NCBI RefSeq assembly: GCF_024172125.1
Contig: NZ_JAMZEA010000006.1
Span: 124,001-188,000 of the forward strand
From: Actinomadura rupiterrae
GTDB lineage: Bacteria > Actinomycetota > Actinomycetes > Streptosporangiales > Streptosporangiaceae
Direction: 5' to 3'
DNA: 64,000 nt
The stretch's first letter is position 1, and each line of letters begins with the position of its first letter. Below, one piece after another: positions 49,496 to 58,631 of this stretch. Under the pieces are notes generated by a model that did not search any database, had not been told where the DNA came from, and saw only the letters and a program-made list of their open reading frames with translations. The position numbers were made by a program, and so were the translations under genes.

Positions 49496-51631
49496 ATGCG
49501 CAAACCCCTGAGCGCCGCCGTCGGTGTCGTCGCTCTCCTCCCCCTGACGGCGGTCCCCGCGCACGCGGGCCCCGCCCACCGCGCCGACTACGCCAACGTG
49601 CTGGACCTGCGCGGCACGCCGCCCGCGTCCGAGCCGCCGGAGTTCAACGACATCAACGTGTTCTCCGACCAGGGCGCGTGGCATGCCTACGCCCTGCCGA
49701 AGGACCCCTCGACGTACGGCGGCTTCACCGGCCCCCTGTACATCGCGCAGGAGTACCCGTGGTGGCTGAGCAAGGCGTTCAGCCGCATCCGGCTGAGTGA
49801 GAACGGCCGTCCGATCAACCTGTCCGGGGCCGCGCCTCAGCTTTCGTCCCTGCCGGGGCTGCTGCGGCAGGTCTACCAGCTGGACGGCCTGAAACTGACG
49901 CTGGAGCTGCGTTTCGGCAGCGCCCACACCGCCCTCGTGCGCGCGTACGTGGAGAACACCGGCCGGACGGCCCGGACGATCCAGGTCGGCTGGACCGGTT
50001 CGCTGCTGCGTCCCGATGCCGAGCCGATGAAGAGCGCGCCGTCGCTGAAAGCGACCGGGAACGGCGTCCAGGTGGACTTCGCCAAGGTCCGCAAGACCTG
50101 GGACTACCTGACCGACGGCACCGAGCGGTTCCAGATCGTCCATGCCGAGCCGGTCCGGACGTCCGTCCAGGGCGACTCGTACACGACCGACCTGGCCCGT
50201 CCGCTGACCGTGCGTCCGCGCTCGTCCAGTGCCCTGACCTGGGCGGAGACCTACACCTTCAACGACGCGGAGCGCCGTGCGGAGGCCCCCGCGGTCGCGG
50301 GCATGCTCCGCTCGCCCTCGCGCGTGGCCGCGCAGGGCGACGCGCGCTGGTCCGATTACGTGGCGCGCGCGACGCGCGGCGTCCCCGCCGACAGGCGCCG
50401 GCTGGCCGTGAAGTCGGTCGAGACGCTGGTGTCGAACTGGCGCGGCCCGGCGGGCGCGATCCGGCACAACGGGATCACGCCGTCCATCACCTACAAGTGG
50501 TTCAGCGGCCTGTGGTCCTGGGACACCTGGAAGCAGGCGGTCGGGACGGCGCGGTTCGACCCGTCGCTCGCCCGCGACCAGATCCGCTCGATGTTCGACT
50601 ACCAGATCACCGGCGCGTCCAAGGACCGCCCGCAGGACGCCGGCATGATCCCGGACGCGATCTTCTACAACACCCCGTCCGAGGGCGGCGGCAACTGGAA
50701 CGAGCGCAACAGCAAGCCGCCGCTCGCCGCCTGGTCGGTCTGGCAGGTCTACCTCCAGGACCGGGACGCCTCGTTCCTGCGCGAGATGTACCCGAAGCTG
50801 GTCGCCTACCACGACTGGTGGTACCGGACGCGCGACCACGACCGCAACGGCCTCGCCGAGTACGGCGCGACGGTCGACCCGGCCAACGCCACCGAAGAGG
50901 ACCAGCGCCAGGCCGCCGCCTGGGAGAGCGGCATGGACAACGCGCCGCGCTTCGACGCGTCCCTCGGCGTGAGGATGCTGGCGAACACCGACGCGTCCGG
51001 GAAGGTCGTCGGCTACTCGGTCAACCAGGAGTCGGTCGACCTCAACGCCTACCTCGCCGCCGAGAAGCACTACCTCTCGCTCATCGCGTCCCGCCTCGGC
51101 AAGAAGGCCGACGCCGCCCGGTTCGCCGCCGGGTCCGCCAAGGTCGCGGGTCTCGTGCGCGCGCGTATGTACGACGCGAAGACGGGCTTCTTCTACGACG
51201 CGTCCATGGCTTCTGACGGCGGAGGCACGTTGACCGCCCGCGGGCGCGGCATCGAGGGCGCGATCCCGCTCTGGGCCGGCGTCGCCTCCCGCGCGCAGGC
51301 CGCCGCCGTCCGCGGCAAGATGGTCGATCCGAACGAGTTCGCTACGAAGGTGCCGTTCCCGACCGTTTCCAAGAGCTCGCCGTACTTCCAGTCGACCAAG
51401 TACTGGCGCGGCCCGGTCTGGATCGACCAGGCGTACTTCGCCCTCACCGGCCTCCGCACCTACGGCTACCGCACCGACGCCCGCACCCTCGCCGACCGCC
51501 TCCGCACCAACGCGTCCGGCATGCAAGGCGACGGCGCCCTCCACGAGAACTACGACCCGCTCACCGGAGCCCCCCTCAACTCCCCCAACTTCAGCTGGTC
51601 CGCCGCCCTCCTCCTAGCCCTGGACGACTGA
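49496..51631 (+). CDS. Secreted GH63-type glycosidase (YgjK-like)
   Basis: A 711-residue enzyme. Residues 1-26 form a Sec signal peptide ending near AHA. A beta-sandwich domain (about 60-260) precedes the (alpha/alpha)6 barrel. GH63 signatures: LWSWDTWKQAVG, WNERNSKPPLAAWSVWQVY, AWESGMDNAPRF with Asp481 at the catalytic-acid position known from E. coli YgjK, and HENYDPLTG with Glu684 at the base position. It should cut glucosides or similar alpha-linked sugars outside the cell. ATG 49496 follows AAAGG by five bases, two bases after the GH42 stop, so it closes the sugar operon. A strong terminator follows. Confidence 0.88.
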   Translation: MRKPLSAAVGVVALLPLTAVPAHAGPAHRADYANVLDLRGTPPASEPPEFNDINVFSDQGAWHAYALPKDPSTYGGFTGPLYIAQEYPWWLSKAFSRIRLSENGRPINLSGAAPQLSSLPGLLRQVYQLDGLKLTLELRFGSAHTALVRAYVENTGRTARTIQVGWTGSLLRPDAEPMKSAPSLKATGNGVQVDFAKVRKTWDYLTDGTERFQIVHAEPVRTSVQGDSYTTDLARPLTVRPRSSSALTWAETYTFNDAERRAEAPAVAGMLRSPSRVAAQGDARWSDYVARATRGVPADRRRLAVKSVETLVSNWRGPAGAIRHNGITPSITYKWFSGLWSWDTWKQAVGTARFDPSLARDQIRSMFDYQITGASKDRPQDAGMIPDAIFYNTPSEGGGNWNERNSKPPLAAWSVWQVYLQDRDASFLREMYPKLVAYHDWWYRTRDHDRNGLAEYGATVDPANATEEDQRQAAAWESGMDNAPRFDASLGVRMLANTDASGKVVGYSVNQESVDLNAYLAAEKHYLSLIASRLGKKADAARFAAGSAKVAGLVRARMYDAKTGFFYDASMASDGGGTLTARGRGIEGAIPLWAGVASRAQAAAVRGKMVDPNEFATKVPFPTVSKSSPYFQSTKYWRGPVWIDQAYFALTGLRTYGYRTDARTLADRLRTNASGMQGDGALHENYDPLTGAPLNSPNFSWSAALLLALDD

Positions 51632-51644
51632 CCCTGAACAGAAA

Positions 51645-51686
51645 CGCGGCCCCACCTTTCCGAATTGGGGCCGCGCTTCTTTTTTT
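51645..51686 (+). terminator. Rho-independent terminator of the sugar operon
   Basis: CGCGGCCCC (51645-51653) pairs perfectly with GGGGCCGCG (51667-51675), followed by CTTCTTTTTTT. It is one of two terminators in the window with a real U-rich tail, 14 bp past the GH63 stop. Confidence 0.9.
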
Positions 51687-51706
51687 GGACGACCCGTGGG
51701 AGCGTG

Positions 51707-52063
51707 TCAATGGGCAAACGTAATGACAAGTGCCGCTACAGCAACGACCACTGAAAGTACCGCCGAAATCTCAGCGGCAACAGTGAGGCGGGGACGCCGC
51801 CCGCTTCTGGGTCGCCCTGAAGACCCCTCAACTGCTGAACTTCGCTCCTCCGGCAAGCCGTCCTGCTTCCGCTTCGGCTCTCCAGGAGGAACATCGGACC
51901 ACATATCCAATGGTTCGGCTTTGTCGAGCCCGAGGCCCTCTTCCCACCTCGCCATCTTTCTTGCGATCGTCCAATCAAGATAGCGGTCATAGGGCTTACC
52001 CAGCAGCGCCCTAAACAACCTCTTGGGCTGATGCCGCTCTTTGGAATCGTCCGGAAGGCCCAC
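51707..52063 (-). CDS. Hypothetical small protein with C-terminal membrane anchor
   Basis: A protein of about 118 residues that I do not recognise. The first 95 residues are charged (FRALLGKPYDRYLDWTIARK, then MARWEEGLGLDKAEPLD). A single C-terminal helix follows (LTVAAEISAVLSVVVAVAAL), suggesting a tail-anchored protein with a cytoplasmic head. GTG 52063 has GGAAAG about ten bases upstream; ATG 52183 would give 158 residues but crosses promoter-like sequence. Base composition here (about 51690-52200) is visibly lower in GC than in all neighbours, and codon third positions are less biased. That suggests recent acquisition or relaxed selection. Divergent from the ABCG-type gene. Confidence 0.5.
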   Translation of the reverse strand: MGLPDDSKERHQPKRLFRALLGKPYDRYLDWTIARKMARWEEGLGLDKAEPLDMWSDVPPGEPKRKQDGLPEERSSAVEGSSGRPRSGRRPRLTVAAEISAVLSVVVAVAALVITFAH

Positions 52064-52204
52064 CGTATTGGATCTTTCCAACGCCGGAACGCTATGCGCA
52101 CACGCTATACCGCCAGGCCCGAGATCAGCATGGCCCGCTGCCGAGACCCGGCAACCAACCCAAGCTCGCGCAACACGCGCCATGCGTCGATTAGGTTCGC
52201 CTTC

Positions 52205-53818
52205 ATGACGACCGAGGCGGCGGGCGCGCGGATCACCGTACGAGGAGTCTCCCGGCGGCCGATCCTGACGGGGATCAGCCTGGACGTCGGCCCGGGCGGG
52301 CTGCTGGCGATCATCGGCGGCAGCGGCGCCGGGAAGACGACCCTGCTGGAGGCGCTGGCCGGGATCCGCCGTCCGGACGCCGGGGAGGTCCTGCGGGAGG
52401 GCGCGTTCGGCCCGCCCGGCTTCGTCCCGCAGGACGACATCGTGCACCGCGAACTCCCCCTCGCCCGGACACTCCGGTACGAAGCGCGGCTCCGCCTCCC
52501 CGCCGGCACGACCCGCGCCGAGATCGACCGCCGCGTGGAGTGGGTGCTCGCCGCGCTCGACCTGACCGCCAAGTCCGGCCAGCGCGTCGGATGGCTCAGC
52601 GGCGGCGAGCGCAAGCGGGCGAGCATCGCGGTCGAGCTGCTGACGCGTCCGCCCGTCCTGTTCCTGGACGAGCCGACCTCGGGCCTCGACCCGGCCACGG
52701 CCGCCGAGGTGATGCGCCTGCTCCGCGGTCTCGCCGCGTCCGGAACCACGACCGTCCTGACCACGCACAACCCGCCGGACGTGGAGTTCTGCGACCGGAT
52801 CGCCGTCCTCTCACCGGACGGCACGCTGGCCTTCACCGGAACCCCGGCCGAAGCGCTGGAACACTTCCGAACACCCACGATCTCCGGCATCTACACAACC
52901 CTGAACGGCGCGTCCGCCCTGCGGAACGAACGTCCGACAATGCACGACACGCAGGCTGGCGACACATCCGGCCAACGAATCGGACCGGTGCGCCAATGCG
53001 GCCTGCTCGTCCGCCGCACGCTCGACATCCTCGTCCGCAACCGCCTCACCCTGGCGATCCTGGTCGGCTCACCTGTGATGGTGCTGGCGATGTTCGCGCT
53101 GCTGTTCAAACCCGGCGCGTTCTCACCCACGCATCCGAACCCCGGCACGACCGTGATGATCCTGTTCTGGATCGCCTTCGGCGGTTTCTTCTTCGGCCTC
53201 ACGTACGGCCTCCTGCAGATCTGCACCGAGGCCGCCGTCCTGCGCCGCGAACGGCTCGCCGGACTGAGCGCGACCGCCTACGTCCTGTCCAAGGTGGGCG
53301 TCCTGCTCCCACTGCTGGTCGCGGTGGACGCGCTGATGCTGGCCGTCCTGCGCGTCCTGGACCGCCTGCCGTCCGCGTCCTGGAGCGCATACGGCGAGGT
53401 CATGGTCACCCTGACGCTGTCCTCGGCAGCGGCCCTGACCCTCGGCCTGCTCATCTCGGCAGCGGTCACCGACCCGTCCCAGGCGACCCTCGCGCTCCCG
53501 ATGCTGTGCTTCCCGCAGGTGCTGTTCGTCGGCGCGATCCTGCCCGTCCCGGTAATGGCTTCCGGCGGCCGCTGGATCAGCTACGCCATGTCGAACCGCT
53601 GGGCCTTCGAGGCCCTGGGCCACAGCCTGGGCATCCGCGCCCTCTGGTCATCCGGCGCGTCCCCCCTGGGCCCACCCCTCCTAGCGTCCTACGGCACAAC
53701 CTTCGACCACGCTCTCTGGCTCGACTGGCTGATCCTCGCAACCCTGACCCTGACCTCCCTAACCAGCGCCATAGCAGTAGTAGCCCACCGCAACCCCCAC
53801 CTCCCCACCACCCCCTAA
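52205..53818 (+). CDS. ABCG-type ABC transporter, ATPase-permease fusion
   Basis: A 537-residue half-transporter with ATPase first and permease second, the ABCG/White order. ATPase: Walker A GGSGAGKTT, the FVPQDDIVHRELPLARTLRYEARLRLP region typical of ABCG proteins (in parts), signature LSGGERKRASIAVEL, Walker B LFLDEPTSGLDP, and TTHNPPD at the H-loop, which has Asn after the His. The permease half (about 290-535) has six helices of the ABC-2 type (ILVRNRLTLAILVGSPVMVL, then LSATAYVLSKVGVLLPLLVAV, in parts). It lacks the FHA domains found in some mycobacterial relatives. Export of a lipid or drug is the expected role. ATG 52205 starts at a clear family N-terminus. Confidence 0.85.
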   Translation: MTTEAAGARITVRGVSRRPILTGISLDVGPGGLLAIIGGSGAGKTTLLEALAGIRRPDAGEVLREGAFGPPGFVPQDDIVHRELPLARTLRYEARLRLPAGTTRAEIDRRVEWVLAALDLTAKSGQRVGWLSGGERKRASIAVELLTRPPVLFLDEPTSGLDPATAAEVMRLLRGLAASGTTTVLTTHNPPDVEFCDRIAVLSPDGTLAFTGTPAEALEHFRTPTISGIYTTLNGASALRNERPTMHDTQAGDTSGQRIGPVRQCGLLVRRTLDILVRNRLTLAILVGSPVMVLAMFALLFKPGAFSPTHPNPGTTVMILFWIAFGGFFFGLTYGLLQICTEAAVLRRERLAGLSATAYVLSKVGVLLPLLVAVDALMLAVLRVLDRLPSASWSAYGEVMVTLTLSSAAALTLGLLISAAVTDPSQATLALPMLCFPQVLFVGAILPVPVMASGGRWISYAMSNRWAFEALGHSLGIRALWSSGASPLGPPLLASYGTTFDHALWLDWLILATLTLTSLTSAIAVVAHRNPHLPTTP

Positions 53819-54101
53819 CCCCAGCCACCCACGCGACCGACGAACGCCAGCGCAGAGCACACCCCGTGGACACCAGCACGAGGCGCGACGGCGCGAAGCG
53901 CGACACGGCACCGCGCGGCGGCGCGGGGGGCGGGGTCGGCGCAGCGGGCGCGCCCATGGACGGCGGGGGGCACCGCGCCGGGTTTGGTGGGGGTTCGGGT
54001 TTGCGGGTCGGCGGTGGGGAGATGGGCGGGCTGACTTGAACCGCCTCGGGCGATTTATCGTCTTAGGGTGCGCAGGTCCTGGTGTGCCGGAGGTGCCCCT
54101 G

Positions 54102-55478
54102 ATGGACGTGTTCGACGAGGTGCGCAAGCGCGAGTTCGCCCGGCTGGACGACACGGGTCAGACCTATCTCGACTTCACCGGGGCGGGCCTCGCACCACGA
54201 CTGCTGATCGACGGTCATCATGACCGTAACCTGCACGGTGTCTTCGGGAATCCGCATTCGGAGAACCCGTCCTCGCGCGCGTCCACCGATCTCGTGGAGC
54301 ATGCGCGCGCGGCGGTGCTGCGGTTCTTCAACGCCGATCCCGACGAGTATGCGGTGGTCTTCACGCCGAACGCGACCGGCGCGTGCCGCCTGGTCGGCGA
54401 GGCGTACCCGTTCCGGCTGGGGGCGCGGCTGGTGATGCTGCTGGACGACCACAACTCGGTGAACGGCATCCGCGAGTTCGCGAAAGCACGCGGCGCGCAC
54501 GTCCGGTACGTCCCACTAAGGCCCGGTGACCTGCGGGCGGACGGCGTGCAGGTGCGGGCCGCCCTCCCGCGACGACGGCACTCCCCCAGCCTGTTCGTGT
54601 ACCCGGCGCAAAGCAACTTCACCGGCGTGCAACACCCGCTGGAATGGATCACGCTCGCGCAGCGGCGCGGATACGACGTCCTCCTGGACGCGGCGGCGTT
54701 CGTCCCCGCGAACGAACTCGACCTCGCCGCCGTGAAGCCCGACTTCGTGCCGGTGAGCTGGTACAAGGTGTTCGGCTATCCGACCGGCGTCGGCTGCCTG
54801 ATCGCGCGGCGCACCGCGCTCGCCCGGCTGCGCCGCCCCTGGTTCGCCGGCGGGACGATCAAGGCGGTCAGCGCACTCGGCGGCTGGCATGTGCTGAGTC
54901 CCGACGAGAGCGCTTTCGAGGACGGCACTCTGAACTTCCTCGCCATCCCGGACGTCGCCGAAGGCGTCGAATGGATCGCCGAACTCGGGATGGACCGCAT
55001 CCACGCGCACGTCACGTCCCTCACCGCGCGGCTCCTGGACGGCCTCGGCGCCCTCCGGCACGGGACGGGCCGTCCGATGATCCGGCTCTACGGGCCGCGC
55101 GGCGTCCGACGACGCGGCGGGACGGTCGCCTTCAACGTCCTCGGTGCGGACGGACGCATCGTGGACGAGCGGCTCGTCGCCCGCGACACCGCCGCGCACG
55201 GCATCTCCGTCCGGACGGGCTGCTTCTGCAACCCGGGCGCAGGCGAGGCCGCGTTCGGCATCGAGCTGCCACTCCTACGCGCCGCCGCCCGCACCCGCGC
55301 CCGCACGCTGGACGAGTACCTGGACCGCCTCGGCCTCCCCACCGGAGGAGCCATCAGAGCGTCCCTCGGCGTCGCCTCCAACACCGCCGACGTGGACCGC
55401 CTCCTCCTGTTCCTCGCCGACACCTACCGCGACCGCTCCCCCGCCCCAACCGGCCTAGCCCCCCGCAAACACTGCTAG
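54102..55478 (+). CDS. Class V aminotransferase, MOCOS/cysteine-desulfurase-like
   Basis: A 458-residue PLP enzyme resembling the N-terminal sulfurase domain of molybdenum-cofactor sulfurases. YLDFTGAGLAPRLLIDGH, NPSSRASTDLVEHARAAVLRFF, VVFTPNATGACRLVGE, DAAAFVPANELDL, the PLP lysine in VSWYKVFGYPTGVGCLI, and the reactive-cysteine segment RTGCFCNPG all fit. The C-terminal MOSC domain of full MOCOS proteins is absent. Possible roles are sulfur transfer from cysteine or another beta-elimination. GGAGG eight bases upstream fixes ATG 54102. The final codons (RKHC) already form part of the first unit of a downstream tandem repeat. Confidence 0.85.
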   Translation: MDVFDEVRKREFARLDDTGQTYLDFTGAGLAPRLLIDGHHDRNLHGVFGNPHSENPSSRASTDLVEHARAAVLRFFNADPDEYAVVFTPNATGACRLVGEAYPFRLGARLVMLLDDHNSVNGIREFAKARGAHVRYVPLRPGDLRADGVQVRAALPRRRHSPSLFVYPAQSNFTGVQHPLEWITLAQRRGYDVLLDAAAFVPANELDLAAVKPDFVPVSWYKVFGYPTGVGCLIARRTALARLRRPWFAGGTIKAVSALGGWHVLSPDESAFEDGTLNFLAIPDVAEGVEWIAELGMDRIHAHVTSLTARLLDGLGALRHGTGRPMIRLYGPRGVRRRGGTVAFNVLGADGRIVDERLVARDTAAHGISVRTGCFCNPGAGEAAFGIELPLLRAAARTRARTLDEYLDRLGLPTGGAIRASLGVASNTADVDRLLLFLADTYRDRSPAPTGLAPRKHC

Positions 55479-55870
55479 CCCCCACCCCCACCCCGCCACA
55501 CCCTCCCCGACTGCTGCCAGTCCCCCAGCCCACCGCCCCCTCCCCCAGGTTGCTGCCAGCTCCCGACCCCGCTACGCCCCCTTGCAAACGCTGAAGCCCC
55601 CGTCCCGCTACTCCCTCCCCCAGACGCTGCAAGGCGCCCGCGCCGTTACGCCCTCTTACAAGCGCCGCAAGCTCCCGGCCCCTGCAACCACTCCCAAACG
55701 CTGCGAGCCCGTTTCACTACGCCCTCCCCCAAGCAGTGCAAGCTCTCCGTCCTGCCGCGCCCTCCGTCAAACGCTGCAGGCTCTCCGGTTCGCTACACCG
55801 TCCCTCAAACGCTGCAGGCCCTTCCGCCCGCCGCACCCTCTCCCAACTGTTACACCCTCTAACAGACGTG
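55466..55870. repeat. Minisatellite A, about 11 units of about 38 bp
   Basis: Units begin near 55466, 55509, 55546, 55585, 55621, 55659, 55695, 55730, 55768, 55806 and 55844, with lengths 35-43, mostly 38. Each opens with CAAACGCTGCAAGC or a close variant and ends in CCTCCCC-like sequence. The first unit covers the last four codons and stop of the class V enzyme gene. No spacers separate the units. Together with array B it fills the 1.4-kb gap up to 56876; I see no gene in that gap. Confidence 0.85.
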
Positions 55871-55989
55871 AGCCCTCCTACGAGCAGCGTCAACAATCAC
55901 CGACCGCACCTCACCTTCGCGAAGCCCCCAGACACGGGCGGGATGCCTGGGCGCGGCGGAAAGGGCATGCGGCCCCGTCTCAATGACCT

Positions 55990-56822
55990 GGGGCGGACGT
56001 GGCCCCCGCCTCGGCGGCCCGGAACGGGCGCGGCCCCCATCTCGCTGGCCCGGGACGAATGCACCCCTCATCACGGTGAGCTGGAACGAGCGCGGGCCCC
56101 ATCCCGCTGGCCCGGGACGAGCGCGGCGCCCGTCGCGGCGTGCTGGGACAAGCGCGGCCCCGTCTCGATGGGCTGGGACGGGCACGCCCCCGCCACGGCG
56201 GCCCGGAACGAGCGCGGCGCCCGTCCTCGGTGGGCCGGGACGGGCATGGCCCCCGTCTCGCTGGCCCGGAACGACCGCAGCCCCCGCCTCGGGGGGCTGG
56301 GACAAGTGCAGCCCCGTCTCGATGGGCTGGGACGGGCACGCCCCCGCCACGGCGGCCCGGGACGAACGCGACGCCCGTCCTCGGCGGGCTGGGACGGGCG
56401 CCGCCCCCGCCTCGCTGGCCCGGGACGAGCGCGGCGCCCGCCTCGGCGTGCCGGGACAAGCGCGGCCCCGTCTCGATGGGCTGGGACGGGCACGCCTCCC
56501 GCCACGGCCGCCCGGGACGAGCGCAGCGCCCGTCCTCGGTGGGCCGGGACGAGCGCAGCCCCCGCCTTGGCGGCCCAGAGCGGGCGCGGCTCCCATCTTC
56601 GCTGGCCTAGGGCGGACGCGGCCCCCCTCTCGCAGGCCTGGGACGGGCGCCCTCATCTCGGCGGCCCGGGACGAACGCGCCCCCCATCTCGGTGAGCTGG
56701 GACGAGCGCGGCCCCCGCCTCGGCGGCCCAGGACGAGCGCGGCTCCCATCTCGGTGGCCCGGGACGGGCGCGGCGCCCGTCTCGGGGGGCTGGGACGGGC
56801 GCCGCGGCTGTCTCGGGGGGCG
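55990..56822. repeat. Minisatellite B, about 27 units of 31 bp
   Basis: The unit opens with GGGACGAGCGCGG, followed by CCCCCGTCTCGGTGGGCT or variants. Unit spacing measured on the GGGACG anchor is 31 bp (30-32). Some units hold an almost perfect dyad, for example GACGGGCGC and GCGCCCGTC around one base near 56763. Units differ at several positions, with higher-order similarity (blocks with GTCTCGATGGGCTGGGAC recur). As 31 is not a multiple of three, the array cannot encode a simple peptide repeat. Confidence 0.9.
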
Positions 56823-56876
56823 GGGTGGGGGCGCGGGTTGGGGTGGTGGGAGGGCAGCTGCGGGTTGCGGTGGGGG

Positions 56877-57929
56877 TCAGAGGTGGGCTATGCGGCCCTT
56901 TTCGCCGGAGGCCCAGCAGGTGGTTCGGGTGCAGGAGACGGTGTCGAAGCTGCCGGTGTCGAAGCGGGTCCAGGTGCGGCCGTTGTCGCGGGACAGGTCG
57001 CTGCCGGTTGGGCCGACGGCCAGGAGGAGGGGGCCGAAGTAGGTGACACCGGAGCGGTACTCGGCGGGCGGGCGCGGGGCGAGGCGCCAGGTGCGGCCGG
57101 AGTCGGCGGTGGTCCCGGCGGCGTTCGGGGACGGCTCGCCCTTGCGGTAGTCGCCGCCGACCGCGACGCCGTGCCGGGCGTCCCGGAAGGCGAGTGCGAA
57201 GACGCCCTGGGCCGCGCTGCTCGGCAGCGGCGAGTCCACGACCGTCCAGGTGCGGCCGCGGTCGCGGCTGTGGAAGACGCGCGAGTGCGAGCCGCCGCCG
57301 GTCGCGATCCAGGCGTCGCGGGCGCCGTGCGAGACCAGGCACTGGCCGCTGGCGGCGAACGCGGCCTCGCCGGGGAGCGCGGCGGGCATGCCGGCGTTCG
57401 GGAGGACCTTCCAGCTGCGGCCGCCGTCCGAGGTCGAGATGACCCTGAACTTGCCGTCCACCGGGTCGCTGACCGCGAGGCCGTGCCTGCGGTCGAAGAA
57501 GGTCAGGCAGTCGTAGAACGCCTTCGGGTCGTCGTTCTTGAACCCGGTGGTCCAGGTGCGGCCGCCGTCGGACGTCCGGTAGACGCGGGACGCGTCGCCC
57601 TCGCCGATGGCCAGCACGACGGCGTGGTCGGCGTCGAACGCCTCGACGTCGCGGAACTCCAGGCCCGCCGCGTCCGCAGGGGCGACCTTGGCCCAGGTGC
57701 GGCCGCCGTCCACCGTGCGCAGGACGGTCCCGCCGCTGCCCGCGGCCCAGGCGGTGTGCCGGTCGACGGCCGCCAGGCCGCGGAACCGCGCCTGGACGCC
57801 GGTGTCGGTGATCTTCCATCCGAGGTGCGGGGTCCCCGCGTGCGCCGTCCCGCCGAGGCCCGCGGCCAGGGTCGCCGCCGCCAGGCCCGCGATCGGGAGT
57901 TTCCGGACGATCTTCCGCGTCAGAGTCAT
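56877..57929 (-). CDS. Secreted BNR-repeat (YCF48-like) propeller protein
   Basis: A 350-residue exported protein. The N-terminus (RKIVRKLPIAGLAAATLAAGLG, then AHAG) is a signal peptide. Six Asp-box/BNR motifs follow: TVDGGRTW, TSDGGRTW, TSDGGRSW, SRDRGRTW, TADSGRTW and SRDNGRTW, the signature of sialidase-like or YCF48-like propellers. The catalytic residues of sialidases are not seen, so a binding or assembly role is more likely. A C-x4-C pair (SCTRTTC) occurs near the C-terminus. The gene ends 55 bp from minisatellite B. Function unknown; such proteins are sometimes labelled oxidoreductases in databases without support. Confidence 0.82.
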   Translation of the reverse strand: MTLTRKIVRKLPIAGLAAATLAAGLGGTAHAGTPHLGWKITDTGVQARFRGLAAVDRHTAWAAGSGGTVLRTVDGGRTWAKVAPADAAGLEFRDVEAFDADHAVVLAIGEGDASRVYRTSDGGRTWTTGFKNDDPKAFYDCLTFFDRRHGLAVSDPVDGKFRVISTSDGGRSWKVLPNAGMPAALPGEAAFAASGQCLVSHGARDAWIATGGGSHSRVFHSRDRGRTWTVVDSPLPSSAAQGVFALAFRDARHGVAVGGDYRKGEPSPNAAGTTADSGRTWRLAPRPPAEYRSGVTYFGPLLLAVGPTGSDLSRDNGRTWTRFDTGSFDTVSCTRTTCWASGEKGRIAHL

Positions 57930-58079
57930 GGCGCGGAAGGTAGCGAAGCGGGATCGCCCCGTCCAGGCCCATGATCGCCGCGAAACCGGGGCCGCGCGGT
58001 CGGGTCGGCCGTGTGGACGGTGCTCCCGGCCGCCACTAAGGTGTGCGCTGGACGGCACGCGAGCGGACGGGGGAGGTAC

Positions 58080-58565
58080 GTGGAGGGCACGACGCCACGT
58101 CACCGCAGGCTGCTCATGCTCCTGGCGGGCCTGTTCGGGCTCGTCACGACCGTCGCGTCCGCGCTTCCGGGCGGCATGGCCGGCGTGTCGCCGGACAGTT
58201 CCGCCACCTCGTCCGGTGTCGCCGGGCAGGAGTGCGCGGCCGCCGGACGGCACGCCCCCGACCAGCACTGCGACCGGCAGCGCGCGGCCCAGCGGAGCGA
58301 GGCGCTCCGGGCGGGCGCGGCCTTCTACCACCGGTACTACGCGGCCGTCCTGTCGCGTCACCAGGGGAAGCAGAGCGTCCCAGCGGCCCTGCCCGAGGCG
58401 TCGGCCGTCCAGGCCGTCGTGCGGACGGCGGGTCCGGGTCCGGACGCGGCTCCGGCGCGCGGCGTCCGGGCCGTCCTCTCGACGGCTCGTGACCAGCGTC
58501 CGCCGTCGGGGGCCTTCGGCGAGACCGACCCCGTTCGCGGACCGCCCTCCAGCACGGATCTGTAG
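58080..58565 (+). CDS. Hypothetical exported or membrane-anchored protein
   Basis: A 161-residue protein with no family I recognise. Residues 10-35 form a hydrophobic signal/anchor (LLMLLAGLFGLVTTVASALPG). The remainder is polar, with two cysteines (GQECAAAG and QHCDRQ) and an aromatic cluster AGAAFYHRYYAAVLSRHQGK. GTG 58080 follows GGGGGAGG by only three bases, a tight spacing. It lies 66 bp before secY on the same strand and may be cotranscribed with it, so a role at the membrane or as an export substrate can be imagined but not shown. Confidence 0.6.
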   Translation: MEGTTPRHRRLLMLLAGLFGLVTTVASALPGGMAGVSPDSSATSSGVAGQECAAAGRHAPDQHCDRQRAAQRSEALRAGAAFYHRYYAAVLSRHQGKQSVPAALPEASAVQAVVRTAGPGPDAAPARGVRAVLSTARDQRPPSGAFGETDPVRGPPSSTDL

Positions 58566-58631
58566 CAGCCCGATTCCCGTCCGCGGCCGCCGAGGAGAGG
58601 CGGCGCGGCTTGATCCGTATGGAGCCCCACC

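Noticed and set aside
53866..54038. Small plus-strand frame before the class V enzyme
   Set aside because: Gly/Arg low-complexity sequence with no ribosome site or conserved feature.
55859..56749. Long open frames on both strands through the 31-bp array, including a minus-strand frame of about 296 codons
   Set aside because: The frames stay open only because the GC-rich repeat has no stop codons. The 31-bp period shifts frame each unit, no ribosome site is present, and the peptides are low-complexity.
55466..56822. Possible CRISPR array
   Set aside because: Units are contiguous and diverged with no unique spacers, and no cas genes are in the window.
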